64,000 nt of DNA from Leisingera aquimarina DSM 24565 (GCF_000473165.1 NZ_KI421504.1:2059437-2123436), one strand, 5' to 3'; shown: positions 1 through 8,454, counted from the first letter of the stretch. Program-made: numbers and translations. Notes: generated from the sequence alone by a model not told the origin.

Positions 1-21
1 CCGAACCCGTCGGGGCGGGGC

Positions 22-435
22 ATGCAGGACGGCACCACCGAAATCACCGGTCTGAACCAGACAGAAAGCACCCGCGCCTTGGCCCGGAATTTCACTGAAC
101 AGGTGCTGATCAAGCGGCAGCTGGATTTGCTGCCGCAGTATGCCGCTGCAGATCTTATCCAGCATAGCCCGGACCTGCCGGACGGCTTGCCGGCCTTGCG
201 AGACGCGCTGCAAGCTGTGGAAAACGGCAAACCCTGTATCCGGTACCAGCACCTCCACCGGGTTCTGGCCGAGGGCAATTTTGTGCTTTGTGCCAGCGAG
301 GGCCGGTTGAACGGCGCCCATACCAGCTTCTATGACCTTTACCGTATTGAGTCCGGCAGGATCGCTGAACACTGGGACACGGTTGAGACCATCCCGCCGC
401 GCAGTGAATGGAAAAATGATAACGGCAAGTTCTGA
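22..435 (+). CDS. SnoaL/NTF2-like fold protein, possibly 5'-truncated by window edge
   Basis: Small alpha+beta-barrel protein of the SnoaL-like (nuclear transport factor 2) superfamily, 137 residues from the first ATG. The C-terminal HWDTVETIP stretch is typical of SnoaL-like proteins annotated as predicted aldol-condensation enzymes. The reading frame has no stop between base 1 and the ATG, so the true start may lie outside the window. No catalytic role can be assigned. The next gene follows on the same strand after about 80 bp. Family call is fairly safe; function is unknown. Confidence 0.7.
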   Translation: MQDGTTEITGLNQTESTRALARNFTEQVLIKRQLDLLPQYAAADLIQHSPDLPDGLPALRDALQAVENGKPCIRYQHLHRVLAEGNFVLCASEGRLNGAHTSFYDLYRIESGRIAEHWDTVETIPPRSEWKNDNGKF

Positions 436-518
436 CGCGTCCGCCTGCGCCGCCCTTTTCGTTCTGCGAGGTCCGGTCCTATACTGAGTGCCAGTTGGTT
501 AATTGGCGGGAGGGTTAC

Positions 519-1112
519 ATGCCTGAACTGGAATTCTGGTATTCGATCGGCAGCACTTACAGCTACCTCACAGTGATGCGGATCACGGATGCGGCCGCCC
601 GGGCCGGCGTGCTCGTGCGCTGGCGCCCCTTCAACGTCCGCCACGTCATGACGGTGCAGAACAACGTCCCCTTCAAGGACAAGCCGGAAAAGACCGCCTA
701 CATGTGGCGCGACATCGAACGCCGCGCGCAGCACTACGGATTTCATCCCAGGCTGCCGGCGCCTTACCCGCTGCCGGACTTGGTGCTGGCCAATCAAGTG
801 GCCGCCCTGGGCGCGGCCGAAGGCTGGGGCCAAGCCTATACCCAGGCCGCTTACCGCTGCTGGTTTGAGGCCGGGCAGCCCGCCGGCGAAGACCCGAACC
901 TGACCGCCAGTCTGGAGGCGTCCGGTCAGGATCCGGCCCGCGCGATCGCGGCGGCGCAATCGGAGCCGGTCATCCGGGCGCTGGCAGAGGCGACAGAGGA
1001 GGCTATGGCGCTAGGCATCTTCGGCGCCCCCAGCTTTGCCGTTAGCGGCGAGATTTTCTGGGGCGATGACCGGCTGGAGGACGCGTTGCTCTGGGCGCAA
1101 GGCGGCGGCTGA
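519..1112 (+). CDS. DsbA-family oxidoreductase, 2-hydroxychromene-2-carboxylate isomerase-like
   Basis: 197-residue thioredoxin-fold protein of the HCCA isomerase/kappa-GST group. In characterised members this enzyme isomerises a chromene carboxylate to a benzalpyruvate with glutathione during naphthalene breakdown; most homologues have no known substrate. Seen here: N-terminal YSIGSTYSY (active-site Ser region in place of a CxxC), a central helical insertion, and C-terminal GIFGAPSF followed by FWGDDRL, the cis-Pro and terminal motifs of the family. I chose the ATG at 519 because GGCGGGAGGG lies 5 nt upstream; an in-frame TTG at 495 is less likely. No aromatic-degradation genes are nearby, so the natural substrate is uncertain. 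Confidence 0.85.
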   Translation: MPELEFWYSIGSTYSYLTVMRITDAAARAGVLVRWRPFNVRHVMTVQNNVPFKDKPEKTAYMWRDIERRAQHYGFHPRLPAPYPLPDLVLANQVAALGAAEGWGQAYTQAAYRCWFEAGQPAGEDPNLTASLEASGQDPARAIAAAQSEPVIRALAEATEEAMALGIFGAPSFAVSGEIFWGDDRLEDALLWAQGGG

Positions 1113-1122
1113 AACCGCACCT

Positions 1123-1154
1123 GCTGCTTCTTTCTGGGTTCAAATACTCGGGGG
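1123..1154 (+). repeat. Dispersed intergenic motif, copy a
   Basis: Consensus GCTTCTTTC, then 6-8 variable bases, AAATAC, CTCGGGGG. It lies 10 bp after the DsbA-like stop codon. Related copies occur at 21472-21498, 23516-23550, 27249-27281 and 36440-36460, always between genes. Confidence 0.5.
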
Positions 1155-1247
1155 TGAGGGCCGTCCGGGAACGGGCCCGAGGGACCTTTCAGGCCCGAAC
1201 GGGCGGCGCCCGATCTGTCAGGGCTGGGGTAAAGCCGCCTTATGACC

Positions 1248-2282
1248 TCAAAGCAGCGACAGAAAGGCCCGGATATTCTCTTGCGGAACCGACCAGTCGC
1301 AGACAAACCGGGCGGTGACCAGCTCATCTTCCGGCCCATGCAACGGCCCATCCCACAGATGATAGACCGCGCCCGCGGCAAACAGCCGCTGATGGGTGCT
1401 GCGGGGCAGGGCGGCAAAAATCATGTTGGCCTGGGCTGGATGGGTGAACCGGGCGCCCGCCGCTTGCAGCCCTTCGGCCAGCATCGCGCAGTTGCTATTG
1501 GCCGCACTGGCGTTTTCCAGCCACAGGTCATTGGTCAGATAGGCCAGCATCTGCGCCGACAGGTAACGGTGCTTGGAAAACAGATGCGCGCCGCGCTTGC
1601 GGCGGTACTCGAATTCCTGCGCGTGGCCGGGATCGAAGAAAATCACTGCCTCAACCCCCAGGCAGCCGTTCTTGGTGCCGCCAAAAGAGAGCGCCGACAC
1701 GCCGGCCTTCCAGGTCATCTCGGCCGGCGTGCAGCCCAGAGAGATCAGCGCATTGGTGAACCGGGCGCCGTCCATGTGGACCGGCAGCGCGTAGTCGCTG
1801 GCCACGGCCCCCAGCGCTTCAATTTCCGGTACCGAATAAACCGTGCCGAGTTCGGTGACCTGCGACAGCGACACCGGCCCCCGCTGCGGCCCGTGGACAC
1901 CGCGGACTTCCTCACCCTCAATCGCTGCGCGCAAAGTGTCCGGCGTCATCTTGTCCGCATCCGTCACCGGTGTCAGCTTGGCGCCACCTGTGAAGAACTC
2001 CGGCCCGTTGCATTCATCCTGCAGGATATGCGCGGGACGGGTGCAAAACACCGTCTGCCAGGGCTGCGCCAGGGTCGACAATGCCAGCACATTGGCCGCC
2101 GTGCCGGTGGCCACCAGATAGACCTCGGCCTCAGGCGCTTCAAAAATATCGCGGATTTTCGCCGCCGCTTCGACCATTTCCGCATCCGCGCCATAGCCCA
2201 TGGCATAGCCCTGGTTGGCCCTGGCCAGCGCATCCAGGATTTGCCGCGGCACCGGGCCGGAATTATCAGAGGCAAAGTGCAT
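1248..2282 (-). CDS. ltaE: Low-specificity L-threonine aldolase (PLP)
   Basis: 344-residue fold-type I PLP enzyme that splits L-threonine or L-allo-threonine into glycine and acetaldehyde, in the cytosol. Seen: N-terminal FASDNSGP, a GxGADA segment near residue 31, HMDGARF (Asp171 contacts the pyridine nitrogen) and SFGGTKNG with Lys204 as the PLP lysine. The length fits the family. I start at the ATG at 2282 (MHFASDN); a longer in-frame extension to 2453 has no family counterpart and overlaps the next gene. It lies downstream of the ribF pair on the same strand, with a 73-bp gap. Confidence 0.92.
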   Translation of the reverse strand: MHFASDNSGPVPRQILDALARANQGYAMGYGADAEMVEAAAKIRDIFEAPEAEVYLVATGTAANVLALSTLAQPWQTVFCTRPAHILQDECNGPEFFTGGAKLTPVTDADKMTPDTLRAAIEGEEVRGVHGPQRGPVSLSQVTELGTVYSVPEIEALGAVASDYALPVHMDGARFTNALISLGCTPAEMTWKAGVSALSFGGTKNGCLGVEAVIFFDPGHAQEFEYRRKRGAHLFSKHRYLSAQMLAYLTNDLWLENASAANSNCAMLAEGLQAAGARFTHPAQANMIFAALPRSTHQRLFAAGAVYHLWDGPLHGPEDELVTARFVCDWSVPQENIRAFLSLL

Positions 2283-2355
2283 TAGGCTTGATCCTTGTTT
2301 CTGAGCGGGATGCGCTGCAACTCCTGCCCGGGATGCGCCCCATCCCAAGCCGCTG

Positions 2356-2838
2356 TCAGCCCAAAGGCTCTTCGATGATGTGATCTTCCCACTCGTCTTC
2401 AGAGATTTCGAATTCGGATACGGTCCAGCCGCGCACCGACACCCCGGCCTCATGCACGCTGTCCGGTGTGCCGGTCTCCAGCGGGTGCCATTCCGGCAAG
2501 GGTTTGCCCTGCCACAACAGCCGGTAGGCGCAGGTTTCCGGCATCCAATAGGCGTGGGTATCCAGGTTCTCCGGCTTCAGCACGATGCATTCGGGCACAA
2601 ACTGATGGCGGATCGGATACTGCGCGCAGCTGCAGCTGTCATCATCCAGCAGGCGGCAGGCGACACGGGTCAGGGCAACCGCGCCGGTCTCCTCGTCCTC
2701 CAGCTTGTTCAGGCAGCATTTGCCGCAGCCGTCGCACAGCGCTTCCCATTCCTTTTGGTTCAGCTTCGCAAGCGGCTTCTTCTCCCAGAACCGCTTGGCC
2801 AGACCCGACCGGTCGATCACGTCCTTGCCAGGTCTCAT
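2356..2838 (-). CDS. YcgN/UPF0260-family cysteine-cluster protein
   Basis: 160 residues. Conserved cysteines CDGCGKCC, then CRLLDDDSCSCAQY and ETCAYRLL, match the UPF0260 / YkgJ-type zinc- or iron-chelating domain found across Proteobacteria. The biochemical role is unknown. It starts at 2838 with an ATGA overlap on the ribF stop, so translation is probably coupled to ribF. A longer in-frame start at 2871 would lie inside ribF and is less likely. Confidence 0.88.
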   Translation of the reverse strand: MRPGKDVIDRSGLAKRFWEKKPLAKLNQKEWEALCDGCGKCCLNKLEDEETGAVALTRVACRLLDDDSCSCAQYPIRHQFVPECIVLKPENLDTHAYWMPETCAYRLLWQGKPLPEWHPLETGTPDSVHEAGVSVRGWTVSEFEISEDEWEDHIIEEPLG

Positions 2839-3767
2839 AGCGCCACCAGCAGTTCGCGGGACCGGCTGCAATCCGCATCCATCTGTTCGATCAGCGCCTC
2901 CAGCCCGTCAAACTTCAGCTCCGGCCGCAGGAAGGCCACCAGCGCAACCGACAGCGTTGCGCCATAGAGATCGCCGGAAAAATCAAACAGGAAGGTTTCG
3001 ATATTCGGCACTACACCGTCAAACATCGGCCTGACCCCGATCGAGGCGGCCCCCAGATAACTGCCCGCATGCGGCCCGTCCAGCACGTCCACCAGCACCG
3101 CATAGACCCCGAACCGCGGCTGGTGCAGCCCCTCGATTGACATATTCGCGGTGGGAAAACCCAACTCGCGCCCGCGTTGCTCGCCGCCGATCACTACGCC
3201 CTCAATGCGGTGCCAGTGCCCCAGCATTTCCTTGGCATCCGCAGGGCGGCCTTCGCTCAGTGCATTGCGGATCGCGGTCGAGGACACAGCATGTTCGGAA
3301 TATTCCATCAAGGGCGCAATGGTGACGCCAAAACCATACTGCGCGCCAAACCGCTGCAGGTCTTCGGCATTGCCCGCGCGCCTTTTGCCAAAGCAGAAAT
3401 CAGCGCCCACCACCACATGCGCCAGCCCCAGCCCCCCGGCAATCACGTCGCGGGCAAATTCCTCCGGCGTCAGGCTCGACAATGCGGTGTTGAAATTCAG
3501 CTCGTAGAGATGCGTCACCCCCAGCTTCTCCAGCCGGTGGGCGCGGGTCTCGGCCCGCATCAGCCGGAACGGCGGCGCATCGGGCGCAAAATACTCGCGC
3601 GGATGCGGCTCAAACGTCATCACCCCCAGCGGCGCTCCGGGGGCTGCGCTGCGGGCCAGTTCGATCACCGACTGATGGCCTTGGTGCACGCCGTCGAAAT
3701 TGCCGATGGCGACGGTGGCGCCCCGGTCCTGGTCTTCGACGAATTCATAATCTCTGACGATACGCAT
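2835..3767 (-). CDS. ribF: Bifunctional riboflavin kinase / FAD synthetase
   Basis: 310 residues. Makes FMN from riboflavin and ATP, then FAD from FMN and ATP. The N-terminal half is the nucleotidyltransferase domain with GNFDGVHQGH (HxGH-type nucleotide binding) and TFEPHPREYF; the C-terminal half is the riboflavin kinase barrel with GRELGFPTANM. Order and length match bacterial RibF. First gene of a two-gene unit with the Cys-cluster protein (ATGA overlap). I looked for an FMN riboswitch upstream and saw none. Confidence 0.95.
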   Translation of the reverse strand: MRIVRDYEFVEDQDRGATVAIGNFDGVHQGHQSVIELARSAAPGAPLGVMTFEPHPREYFAPDAPPFRLMRAETRAHRLEKLGVTHLYELNFNTALSSLTPEEFARDVIAGGLGLAHVVVGADFCFGKRRAGNAEDLQRFGAQYGFGVTIAPLMEYSEHAVSSTAIRNALSEGRPADAKEMLGHWHRIEGVVIGGEQRGRELGFPTANMSIEGLHQPRFGVYAVLVDVLDGPHAGSYLGAASIGVRPMFDGVVPNIETFLFDFSGDLYGATLSVALVAFLRPELKFDGLEALIEQMDADCSRSRELLVAL

Positions 3768-4152
3768 GGCGCATCCGTAGCGCCATGCGCCGGGCGGTTC
3801 AAGCGGCCAGTGGCAGGGCCGGGAAGGAGCGAGGGTGACCCCGCCTGGACGCTAACCGCGGGCGCCGGGCAAGCGCCTGTCCGCTCAACCGCACGGACAG
3901 GCGCCATTTCGAAATTTTTATCAACGAAAAGCCCGGTCCGTGAAAACGCCGGACTGCCACCTAAGCAGCATGCTCTGAGATTGATCTGGGACGTAGCAGC
4001 ACTTCATCTGGTAGTGTTATCGTGTGCATAGGAGCGGGCCGATGAGAAGCGTGTTTGCAGTAGCGGCTGTCTGACGTCAGCACCTTTGGGACGGATTTGA
4101 GGATTTGAACACCGGAGGGGTTCTGGTTCATCGTAGCTTTCAAGGAGCGAAG
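3768..4152. other. Non-coding stretch between ribF and the IS cluster, with a hairpin
   Basis: 385 bp. It holds a perfect 11-bp hairpin (GCGCCTGTCCG at 3873-3883 and its complement at 3894-3904) followed on the plus strand by ATTTCGAAATTTTTATC. That could be the terminator of a plus-strand gene that no longer exists, or a site in the ribF leader. From about 3975 the sequence probably belongs to the left end of the first IS element; I cannot place its terminal repeat. Confidence 0.45.
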
Positions 4153-4501
4153 ATGAATAAGAAGCCCGGAACATCGAAGGACAGCGCTGACAAGCTTGTC
4201 ACAAACATCCGCCGCAAAAACCCGCCAGACCTATTCTGCGGAAGAAAAGATCCGCGTGGTTTTGGCAGGTCTGCGTGGCGAGGAAAGCATTTCGGCGCTG
4301 TGCCGCCGCGAGGGCATCTCTGCAAGCCTGTATTACAGTTGGCCGAAAGACTTCCTGGAAGCCGGGAAACGGCGGCTTTCTGGCGATACGGCGCGTCAGG
4401 CGACTTCAGCTGAAGTGAAGGAGTTGCGCTCCGAGGCGTTGGCTTTGAAAGAATGCGTGGCTGACCTCACCCTGGAAAACCGTTTGCTGAAAATAGCATG
4501 A
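4153..4501 (+). pseudogene. IS3-family transposase OrfA, frameshifted (element A)
   Basis: The OrfA-type helix-turn-helix protein (TRQTYSAEEKIRVVLAGLRG, CRREGIS, EVKELRSE, LTLENRLL) reads from 4220. Its expected N-terminus (MNKKPGTSKDSADKL from 4153) is one frame away; one extra A in the run 4216-4220 separates them. A second one-base shift near 4493 removes the usual C-terminus. Downstream OrfB starts at 4524 in ATGA overlap with the ancestral OrfA stop, as in intact elements of this group. Inactive as read. Confidence 0.8.
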
Positions 4502-4523
4502 CCGGGGCTGGGGAGTTCGAGGA

Positions 4524-4659
4524 ATGAGATACCCAGCGTCCGAAAAACTGGAGATCATCCGCACGGTTGAGGGATCACATCTGCCCACCAGAATGACCCT
4601 CGACATGCAGGGCATTCCGCGCACGGCTTTCTACCGTTGGTATGATCGCTACGTTGAAG
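4524..4659 (+). pseudogene. IS3-family transposase OrfB, 5' fragment only (element A)
   Basis: Reads MRYPASEKLEIIRTVEGSH, then GIPRTAFYRWYDRYVE: the start of a 300-plus-residue OrfB of an IS3-family subgroup. The match ends near 4659, where the frame passes directly into the 3' end of a different element (B). The DDE catalytic part is absent. Confidence 0.75.
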
Positions 4660-4798
4660 CGAGACTACGTCCGGGTCAATCCACTGCCTAACGCTGAAAC
4701 TGTTCTGTCATTGATAGGAAAATGGATCGAAGACTATAACGAAGTGAACCGCCCCGGGTTTGCCGGAGGCTTCACCTCCTGATTAGGATGAAGCCACA

Positions 4799-5160
4799 AT
4801 GAGCAAGACAACAAACAAGTATTCTCCTGAGGTCCGCGAGCGTGCGGTGCGGCTGGTGCTGGACAAGTGAGCCATTGAGGCGCCATTGGTTCGCGCCCAA
4901 TGGCGAACGGCCAGCACAGTTCCCGTTGGCAGGCGATCATGTCGAGCTCCGCAAAGACCGGCTGTTCGGCGCATAAGCTGAATGAGTGGGTTAAGAAGGC
5001 AGAAGCCGACAGCGGCAAGCGGGCGGGCGTGCCAACAGATGCAGCCGGCAAGATGAAGGCGCTGGAGCGGGAGAACCGCGAGCAGCGCCGGGCGAACGAG
5101 ATCCTCCGCAAAGCCTCCGCGTATTTTGCGATGGCGGCGCTCGGCCGCCGGTCGAAGTGA
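4799..5160 (+). pseudogene. IS3-family OrfA of element C, interrupted by a palindromic insertion
   Basis: Begins [20 protein letters not shown], then stops at 4867-4869 (TGA). After about 40 foreign bases containing a hairpin, the protein resumes in another frame as [11 protein letters not shown], then [17 protein letters not shown] and the leucine-zipper-like [20 protein letters not shown]. Apart from the insertion the order matches OrfA of the IS3 group (about 100 residues). Confidence 0.82.
4881..4905. repeat. Short palindrome P1 inside element C orfA
   Basis: Perfect 9-bp stem CGCCATTGG / CCAATGGCG with a 7-nt loop (4890-4896). It lies inside the roughly 40 bp that interrupts orfA. Same stem core as P2 and P3. 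Confidence 0.75.
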
Positions 5161-5216
5161 TGGTGTCATTTACCGGCATGCATCGCGCGGAGCATGGGGG
5201 CGAGCCGATCTGCATT

Positions 5217-5257
5217 CGCCATTGCCGCTCGGACCAATGGCGGACAAAGGCTCGCTC
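5217..5257 (+). repeat. Short palindrome P2 with 3' tail
   Basis: Stem CGCCATTG (5217-5224) and CAATGGCG (5235-5242), followed by the tail GACAAAGGCTCGCTC. The whole 41 bp is repeated inverted at 6283-6322 (P3) with one substitution and one missing base. It sits where orfB of element C loses its reading frame. Confidence 0.8.
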
Positions 5258-5451
5258 ATTGATGCCTATGCCCGCAAGATCGCCGGCCCCCTCCCGGCAG
5301 ATCTGGCATGGCCAAATCGCCTGCCGGTCAATGGGTCGTGTCAGCACCCCGGCGCATGCCGGGTTCGTTCTCGATGCTCTGGAGCAGGCTGTTCACGAGC
5401 GGCGGCCCGCAAAGGCGATGGGGCTTGTTCACCACTCCGGCCGCCGTTCTC

Positions 5452-5469
5452 GGCGATGCTCGCATCGCC
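5452..5469. repeat. Short palindrome P4 inside element C orfB
   Basis: Perfect 8-bp stem GGCGATGC / GCATCGCC with a 2-nt loop. It sits in about 35 bp of extra sequence between the conserved HHS and QYLSIKYT codons of orfB. Confidence 0.65.
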
Positions 5470-6185
5470 TGTCACGCAGTGGGTCAGCCAATACCTGTCG
5501 ATCAAATACACAGAGCGGTTGGGAGAAGCTGGTATCGAGCCCTCTGCCGGCAGCGCCGGAGACAGTTGCGACAATGCCTTGGCCGAGACGATCAACGGCT
5601 TGTTCAAGGCCGAGGCCGTTCACCGCCGCGGCCCTTGGAGCAACTTCGAGGCAGCGGAATACGCAACACTCGAATGGGTGGACTGGTTCAACAGCCGCCG
5701 CCTGCTCGAGCCTATCGGGAACATTCCGCCGGCAGAAGCAGAGGCCAATTTCTACGCCGCCCTGGAAACTGAGGACATTGCCGCGTAACTAACTGAAATC
5801 AGCCTCTGGCAAACCCGGGGCGGTTCAAAAACCATCCGCATTCCGGCTTGAAATGGCGCTCGCCCCGCGAGTTCATTAGAGCCAAAACCGAAACCGCTTA
5901 GGTGTCCGGTTAAACGGGGGCTGGATCAGTGTCGATGGAAAACTTGCTGTGTCAGGTGTGTATAATCCCAAATACCGGCCGAAGTCGGCAAAGACGATTG
6001 ATGGCAGGGTCATCCCCCGATTTTAAGGGGATGCGGAAGTAGAATTTTCTCGGCAGGATGAACGAGGAGATTCCGATGAAGAAGACCCGATTCACAGAAG
6101 CCCAGATCATGGGTGTGCTGCGCCAGATGGAGGGCGGTGTGCCTGCCGCCGAGCTGTGCCGCGAGCACGGGAGTGAGGTGGAATA

Positions 6186-6210
6186 GGAATTGATCCAGTG
6201 GATCAATTCC
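6186..6210. repeat. Short palindrome P5 inside element D orfA
   Basis: Perfect 12-bp stem GGAATTGATCCA (6186-6197) and TGGATCAATTCC (6199-6210), one base between. It sits within the extra DNA that separates the LCREHG and SATLYKW codons. Confidence 0.75.
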
Positions 6211-6282
6211 CCGCCGAACCAGCGCCACGCTGTACAAGTGGCGAGCGAAGTACGGCGGCATGGACGCCAGTCTCATCAGTGA

Positions 6283-6322
6283 GAGCGAGCCTTTGTCCGC
6301 CATTGATCCGAGGGCAATGGCG
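6283..6322 (-). repeat. Short palindrome P3 (inverted copy of P2)
   Basis: Stem CGCCATTG (6298-6305) and CAATGGCG (6315-6322), preceded by GAGCGAGCCTTTGTC, the complement of the P2 tail. It falls between the DASLIS and AEENRRL codons of orfA. Confidence 0.8.
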
Positions 6323-6443
6323 AGCGGCGATGGCCGAGGAGAACCGGCGGCTGAAGCGCATGTACGCTGACGTCAGCATGCAGAACGACCTGGAAGGAGG
6401 CGCTCGGATAAGTAAGATCCTGAACGCCACTGGTTCGAGAGAA

Positions 6444-6498
6444 GGATCGAACGATCCGGCCATCCATTGCCCGGCAGGGCATTGCGAAGCAATGTCCC
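6444..6498. repeat. Two hairpins P6 at the orfA/orfB junction of element D
   Basis: GGATCG (6444-6449) pairs with CGATCC (6452-6457), and GGGCATTGC (6477-6485) pairs with GCAATGTCCC (6489-6498) with one bulged T. They lie in about 90 bp of extra DNA between the end of orfA and the start of orfB, which normally almost touch. Confidence 0.55.
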
Positions 6499-7201
6499 GA
6501 GAGGGTCAACGCCGAGAGTTGGCCGTGAAAGCGGTGGCGATGAAGGGCGTCAGCATTGCGCTGGCATGCCGGGCGTTCGATGTCAGTGAGACGTGCTATC
6601 GGTACAGCCCGGAACTGGACGAGGAGAACGAGCAAATCGCCGACCTGCTTCTTGGACTGACGGCTGCAAGGAAGACTTGGGGCTTTGGCCTGTGTTTCCT
6701 GTATCTGCGCAACGTGCAGGGTCATAGGTGGAACCACAAGCGGGTTTACCGGATCTACCGCGAGCTGGAGCTGAACCTGCGGATCAAGCCGCGCAAGCGT
6801 CTGAAGCGGGAAAAGCCGGACGAACTGGCTGTGCCTGAGGCCCCGAATGAGGTCCGGTCGATGGGCTTCATGGCCGACAGGCTGGGGGGTGGAGGGCAAT
6901 TCCGGCTGCTGAACGTTCTGGACGACTTCAACCGCGAAGGGTTGGGCATTGAGATCGGCTTTTCACTGCCTGCGGAACGGGTTGTTCGAGCCCTGAACCA
7001 GATCATCGAATGGCGTGGTGCCCCTGGGACAATTCGAGCCGGCAACAGCCCGGAATACGTCAGTGGCACCCTCATGGAATGGGCCGAGAACCGGGGCATC
7101 ACCCTGGCCTGCATCCAGCCCGGAAAGCCCCAGCAGAACGCCTATGTCGAGCGCTGCAACCGGACGGTCCGGCACGAATGGCTTCTGCGGATGGCTCCTG
7201 C

Positions 7202-7434
7202 ATTGCAAGAGTTTATTGTGACTTCAACGGTGGTCTGTCAGTACAGTCGTCTGTCCGGCCTGTTTGCGCAGCATTTTCAAAATACTGCTGGCCCTGATGT
7301 GTTCCGCAAGCGAGGTTCCAATCGGGTTAACGAACTCTGAGGTTCACGCCATTCGCCGGAGTGTCCTGGCTCTTGGTTGACTTGTTCCGCGTCATCACTT
7401 CTTTCGTCTTGCATCTCGTGGCGGCGCTGCCGCG
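7202..7434 (-). ncRNA. Candidate bridge/seek RNA region of the IS1111-type element
   Basis: Non-coding end of the element, downstream of the transposase stop and bounded by the sub-terminal repeat. IS110-family elements encode a guide RNA in their non-coding end that pairs with target and donor DNA; in IS1111 relatives this is reported on the downstream side. I see the right size and place but have not folded it or found the pairing loops. Confidence 0.3.
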
Positions 7435-8454
7435 TTATGCGACGGGCTGCCGGTAGTTCTGTTTTTTTGTCAGAATTGCCCAGATAACCCGCGCTGACTT
7501 GTTGGCCATCGCAATGGTCGCCAGCCGGAATGGTTTTTGTACGAGGATATTAGCGGTCCACCGGTCGGCGCGCTCGGGATGGGTTTTGGCTTGCAAGGCG
7601 CGCGACGTCATACCAACGACCAGCAACTTGCGGAGGTACCTGTCGCCCATTTTCGTGATCTTGCCGAGCTTCTCTTTGCCACCGCTGGACTTGTTGCGCG
7701 GGGTCAAGCCCAGCCATGCAGCAAGATCCCGACCAGTTCTGAACTGGTGCCCGTCGCCAATTGTCGCGACCATGGCTGACGCTGTAATTGGCCCGACACC
7801 CGGTATGCGCGTCAGGCGGCGGCAGTTTGCGTCAAGCAACGCATGTCGTTTGATGAGCTGGGTGTATCCGTCGATCCGCGCATTGAGCCCCAGCAGCTGA
7901 TAGCACAGCGTTCCCAGAATACCGTTGGCTAACTCGGGCATGTCCAATTGATCCCCATCCATATGGCTTTGCGAAAAGCGGTTCACGGCTTCTACGCCTG
8001 CCGGCAGAACATGCCCAAATTCTCGCAGGATGCTAAGGATCGTGTTTACAACCTGAGTTCTCTGCCGGACCACGAGGTCGCGGGTGCGATGCACGGTAAG
8101 GAATGCCTGTTGGTCCTTCGACTTTATCTCAACAAACCGCATTGATGGCCGCCGGACTGCTTCGCAGATCGTCTCAGCATCAACCGCATCGGTCTTGCCG
8201 CGCTTCACATAAGGTTTGACATAGAACGCTGGCATCAGGCGGACATCGTGCCCGAGCTTGCGCAGCTCACGGCCCCAGTAATGTGCCGATCCGCACGCTT
8301 CCATGCCAACGGTGCAGCGCGGCAGGGTTTCGAAAAATGTCAGCAGCTTCGCCCGCCTAATTGTCTTCTTGAAAATCACGCGTCCATTCTCGGAAATTCC
8401 GTGAACCTGAAACACATCCTTGGCCAAATCCAGGCCGACTGTTTTAACTGTCAT
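7435..8454 (-). CDS. IS110/IS1111-family transposase (DEDD recombinase)
   Basis: 339 residues, intact. N-terminal RuvC-like domain begins TVGLDLAKDVFQVHG (Asp9) with TVGMEACGSAHYW and KTDAVDAETICEA as further acidic motifs; C-terminal transposase_20 domain contains IPGVGPITASAM and AWLGLTPRNKSSGGK. The length is normal for the family. It acts on circular intermediates without hairpins or target duplication. I start at the ATG at 8454, close inside the element end; the in-frame extension to 8688 would run out of the element. Confidence 0.92.
   Translation of the reverse strand: MTVKTVGLDLAKDVFQVHGISENGRVIFKKTIRRAKLLTFFETLPRCTVGMEACGSAHYWGRELRKLGHDVRLMPAFYVKPYVKRGKTDAVDAETICEAVRRPSMRFVEIKSKDQQAFLTVHRTRDLVVRQRTQVVNTILSILREFGHVLPAGVEAVNRFSQSHMDGDQLDMPELANGILGTLCYQLLGLNARIDGYTQLIKRHALLDANCRRLTRIPGVGPITASAMVATIGDGHQFRTGRDLAAWLGLTPRNKSSGGKEKLGKITKMGDRYLRKLLVVGMTSRALQAKTHPERADRWTANILVQKPFRLATIAMANKSARVIWAILTKKQNYRQPVA

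Larger units (their letters stand above)
5157..5788 (+). pseudogene. IS3-family OrfB of element C, deleted and frameshifted
   Basis: Recognisable pieces in changing frames: EHGGEPIC near 5190, IDAYARKIAG near 5260, STPAHAGFVLDALEQAVHER near 5340, then SIKYTERLGEAGIEPS and AGDSCDNALAETINGLFKAE to the end EANFYAALETE. The DNA for the first catalytic Asp region is lost (over 100 codons missing between EPIC and IDAYARK), and palindrome-bearing insertions sit at 5217-5257, 5294-5327 and 5452-5469. Not functional. Confidence 0.82.
4745..5827 (+). mobile_element. Decayed IS3-family element C, inserted in element B
   Basis: The ends are perfect 20-bp inverted repeats: TGAACCGCCCCGGGTTTGCC at 4745-4764 and its complement at 5808-5827. 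The match continues to 27 bp with one mismatch. Length is 1083 bp against an expected 1.2 kb or so, so it is internally deleted. It carries broken orfA and orfB. The flanks (AAG at 4742-4744, AAA at 5828-5830) could be a 3-bp target duplication with one change. It splits the B transposase. Confidence 0.88.
4660..5901 (+). pseudogene. IS2-type transposase OrfB, 3' fragment split by element C
   Basis: Bases 4660-4743 read RDYVRVNPLPNAETVL and KWIEDYNE, the conserved end of IS2-group OrfB. The reading resumes after element C at 5830 as NHPHSGLKWRSPREFI and stops at 5899-5901 (TAG). Joined, the halves give the expected EDYNENHPHSGL. The downstream stretch TGTCCGGTTAAACGGGGG to about 5930 resembles the terminal repeat of this group. 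The 5' part of the gene is missing. Confidence 0.75.
6076..6412 (+). pseudogene. IS407-type OrfA of element D, with palindromic insertions
   Basis: Starts MKKTRFTEAQIMGVLRQMEG with GAGGAG-type ribosome site upstream, continues to LCREHG, then is cut by about 45 foreign bases carrying a 12-bp palindrome and an in-frame TAG. It resumes [20 protein letters not shown], is cut again by the P3 repeat, then reads [20 protein letters not shown]. Without the two insertions it would be a normal short OrfA. Confidence 0.82.

Noticed and set aside
3768..3904. FMN riboswitch before ribF
   Set aside because: I looked for the RFN conserved core and saw none; only a simple hairpin is present.
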